Origin: JALZVT01 sp964611345
Lineage (GTDB): Bacteria; Pseudomonadota; Gammaproteobacteria; Pseudomonadales; Azotimanducaceae
Reading direction: 5' to 3'
Length of the DNA stretch: 8,257 nt
Assembly (NCBI GenBank): GCA_964611345.1
Contig: CAZSYU010000137.1
Coordinates: 1 to 8,257 of the forward strand
The notes beneath the pieces are model-generated. The model saw only the letters and a list, made by a program, of their open reading frames with translations, was not told the DNA's origin and searched no databases. Shown piece by piece: positions 7,088 through 8,257 of this stretch (the first letter of the stretch is position 1; every line of letters starts with the position of its first letter). The position numbers were made by a program, and so were the translations under genes.

Positions 7088-7585
7088 ATGATCAGCTCAA
7101 TGACTAGTATCGCTGTATTGCTGGGACTCGCGCTGCTGGTTGGCGTTGTGTTGAGTCTTGCACAGTCACGCTTACCCAAAGACGACACCCAGCTTATCGA
7201 TGCAATCGATGCGCTGCTGCCACAAACCCAGTGCGCACAATGCGGTTATCCTGGCTGCAGACCTTACGCCGAAGCCGTGGCTCAGGGCGCCGCTATCGAT
7301 CTTTGTCCACCGGGCGGTCCCACCACGGTGGCAGCGCTGGCCGACGTACTGGGCACAGCCACCACCACAGTGCTGCGCGAGCCGGTTGCGCTACTGGCCA
7401 TTATCGATGAAACACGCTGCATCGGTTGTGCGCTGTGCATTCCACCCTGTCCCGTCGACGCCATTGTCGGCGCCAACAAGTACATGCACACCGTAATGGC
7501 AGAACACTGCACCGGCTGTGAATTGTGCGTGGCACCCTGCCCCGTCGATTGCATTGCGATGGTGCAGGTGGACGCAACACAATGA
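7088..7585 (+). CDS. rnfB: Rnf electron transport complex subunit B (iron-sulfur protein)
   Basis: RnfB (RsxB) is the multi-cluster iron-sulfur subunit that carries electrons between the peripheral and membrane parts of the Rnf complex. The 165-residue product has an N-terminal membrane anchor (about 6-24) and then a 4Fe-4S domain with Cys49, Cys52, Cys57 and Cys73 in the family pattern CxxCGYPGC...CPPGG. Two ferredoxin motifs follow: Cys111/114/117/121 and Cys141/144/147/151. The linking MHTV segment is conserved. It is shorter than E. coli RsxB (192) because it ends soon after the last cluster motif. An extra Cys155 matches the CI found at the same place in E. coli. The frame is open far upstream across rnfA, but the anchor begins at the ATG at 7088. 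GTG 7064 (8 codons earlier) and ATG 7100 are alternatives, and none has a strong ribosome site. It overlaps rnfC by ATGA. Confidence 0.95.
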   Translation: MISSMTSIAVLLGLALLVGVVLSLAQSRLPKDDTQLIDAIDALLPQTQCAQCGYPGCRPYAEAVAQGAAIDLCPPGGPTTVAALADVLGTATTTVLREPVALLAIIDETRCIGCALCIPPCPVDAIVGANKYMHTVMAEHCTGCELCVAPCPVDCIAMVQVDATQ

Positions 7586-8257
7586 GCTCAGATCCCACTC
7601 TGACCAATACTCAAACACTTCAGCCCCTGCCACGCACACAACTGCAGAACACCGTGGCAAGTCGCGAACGTGTTATTCAACAGATCCAGGCGGCCGGTGT
7701 ATGCGGGCTTGGCGGCGGACGCTTCGACACCGCCAACAAGCTCCGGGCAGCGGCCGGTGCACGCGCAGTGATTATCAATGGCCTGCAGTCAGAACCCGAC
7801 AACAATAGCGATATGGCGCTGCTGCAAGAAACACCAAAAACTATCATTGCGGGTGCTGCACTCGCCGCTTTTTGCGTCTGCGCAGGTAGCACAGCAGACG
7901 CTGATGCAGCCATGAGCATTGTGCTCGCATTGCCTGAGAAACCTGCACTGGTTAGCGAATTAGCACGCACCCTTCAGACCAGCATTGAGCAGGAAAGCGC
8001 ATGGATAACCAACCTACTCGATCGGCCCGTAGAGTTTCGGCGCGTGCAATTAAAGGCTGGCCACGCGAGCGGTGAAGAACATGTGTTGGCCATAAGTCTT
8101 GGGCTTAGCAAGGAGGCACCAACCGACGGCGCGCCAATAGCCAGCAGCGCACCACTCACAACCGGAGGTCTTGTTTGTATCAATGTCGCGACGGCACACG
8201 CACTGGCGCGCGCGGTGTTCGCCGGCGAGCCGCTGCGCCAGCGTCTGATTACCATCC
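7582..8257 (+). CDS. rnfC: Atypical Rnf complex subunit C, lacking the canonical N-terminal domain (partial, runs off right edge)
   Basis: RnfC normally is the peripheral NADH/FMN-binding subunit of Rnf, with an N-terminal barrel-like domain (GGIHPPE region), a NuoF-like nucleotide/flavin fold and two C-terminal 4Fe-4S motifs. Here 225 codons are visible without a stop, and the frame is still open at the edge. The start is firm: ATG overlaps the rnfB stop (ATGA), with AGGTGGA 9 bases upstream. The protein begins almost directly at the helix before the nucleotide fold. RERVIQQIQAAGVCGLGGGRF (about 28-48) aligns with E. coli REALIERIHQFGVAGLGGAGF, so about 130 N-terminal residues are absent. 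VIINGLQSEP (63-72) corresponds to LIINAAECEP, and INVATAHALARAVFAGEPLRQRLIT (200-224) to the late part of the fold. The AGFPT and ECEP motifs are changed. The iron-sulfur motifs, if any, lie beyond the window. It could be a variant RnfC or a decaying one; no internal frameshift is visible. Confidence 0.85.
   Translation, partial: MSSDPTLTNTQTLQPLPRTQLQNTVASRERVIQQIQAAGVCGLGGGRFDTANKLRAAAGARAVIINGLQSEPDNNSDMALLQETPKTIIAGAALAAFCVCAGSTADADAAMSIVLALPEKPALVSELARTLQTSIEQESAWITNLLDRPVEFRRVQLKAGHASGEEHVLAISLGLSKEAPTDGAPIASSAPLTTGGLVCINVATAHALARAVFAGEPLRQRLITI

Noticed and set aside
7974..8255. 93-codon minus-strand open frame at the right end
   Set aside because: It is antisense to the open rnfC frame, which has a firm start, a family match and translational overlap with rnfB.

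Overview
The window looks like ordinary chromosomal backbone of a gammaproteobacterium, probably marine and related to the Pseudomonas/Cellvibrio side of the class. The base composition is moderately GC-rich. PurM, Dcd, MetRS, RnfA and RnfB all resemble Pseudomonas or E. coli homologues closely, and the block dcd-apbC-metG next to rnf genes is an arrangement known from pseudomonads. I see no rRNA, tRNA, CRISPR array, insertion sequence, phage gene or attachment site.

Layout from left to right. The first 48 bases hold, on the minus strand, the first 16 codons of a probable CDP-alcohol phosphatidyltransferase. Just upstream of it on the same strand lies a DUF2066 family exported protein. The divergent gene purM (purine synthesis) runs right from a short shared intergenic region that holds a candidate extended -10 promoter. 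Converging on purM is a minus-strand pair, apbC then dcd, separated by 8 bases. A 196-base divergent region separates apbC from metG. metG is followed after 4 bases by rnfA, then rnfB, then rnfC, which overlaps rnfB by ATGA and runs off the right edge.

Functionally these are housekeeping genes: nucleotide synthesis (purM, dcd), iron-sulfur cluster delivery (apbC), methionyl-tRNA synthesis (metG) and a membrane electron-transfer complex (rnfABC). ApbC delivers Fe-S clusters, and RnfA, RnfB and normally RnfC are Fe-S proteins, so the neighbourhood is at least thematically coherent.

The strongest anomaly is rnfC. Its start is well fixed by an overlap with rnfB and an upstream Shine-Dalgarno-like sequence. 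Yet the protein lacks the whole N-terminal domain of canonical RnfC (roughly the first 130 residues), and the glycine-rich and ECEP-type motifs of its nucleotide/flavin fold are altered. This suggests an Rnf-like complex with a changed electron-input subunit. Lesser oddities are a 15-bp tandem duplication inside purM, the absence of purN after purM, a KMAKS instead of KMSKS loop in MetRS, and an ambiguous metG start.
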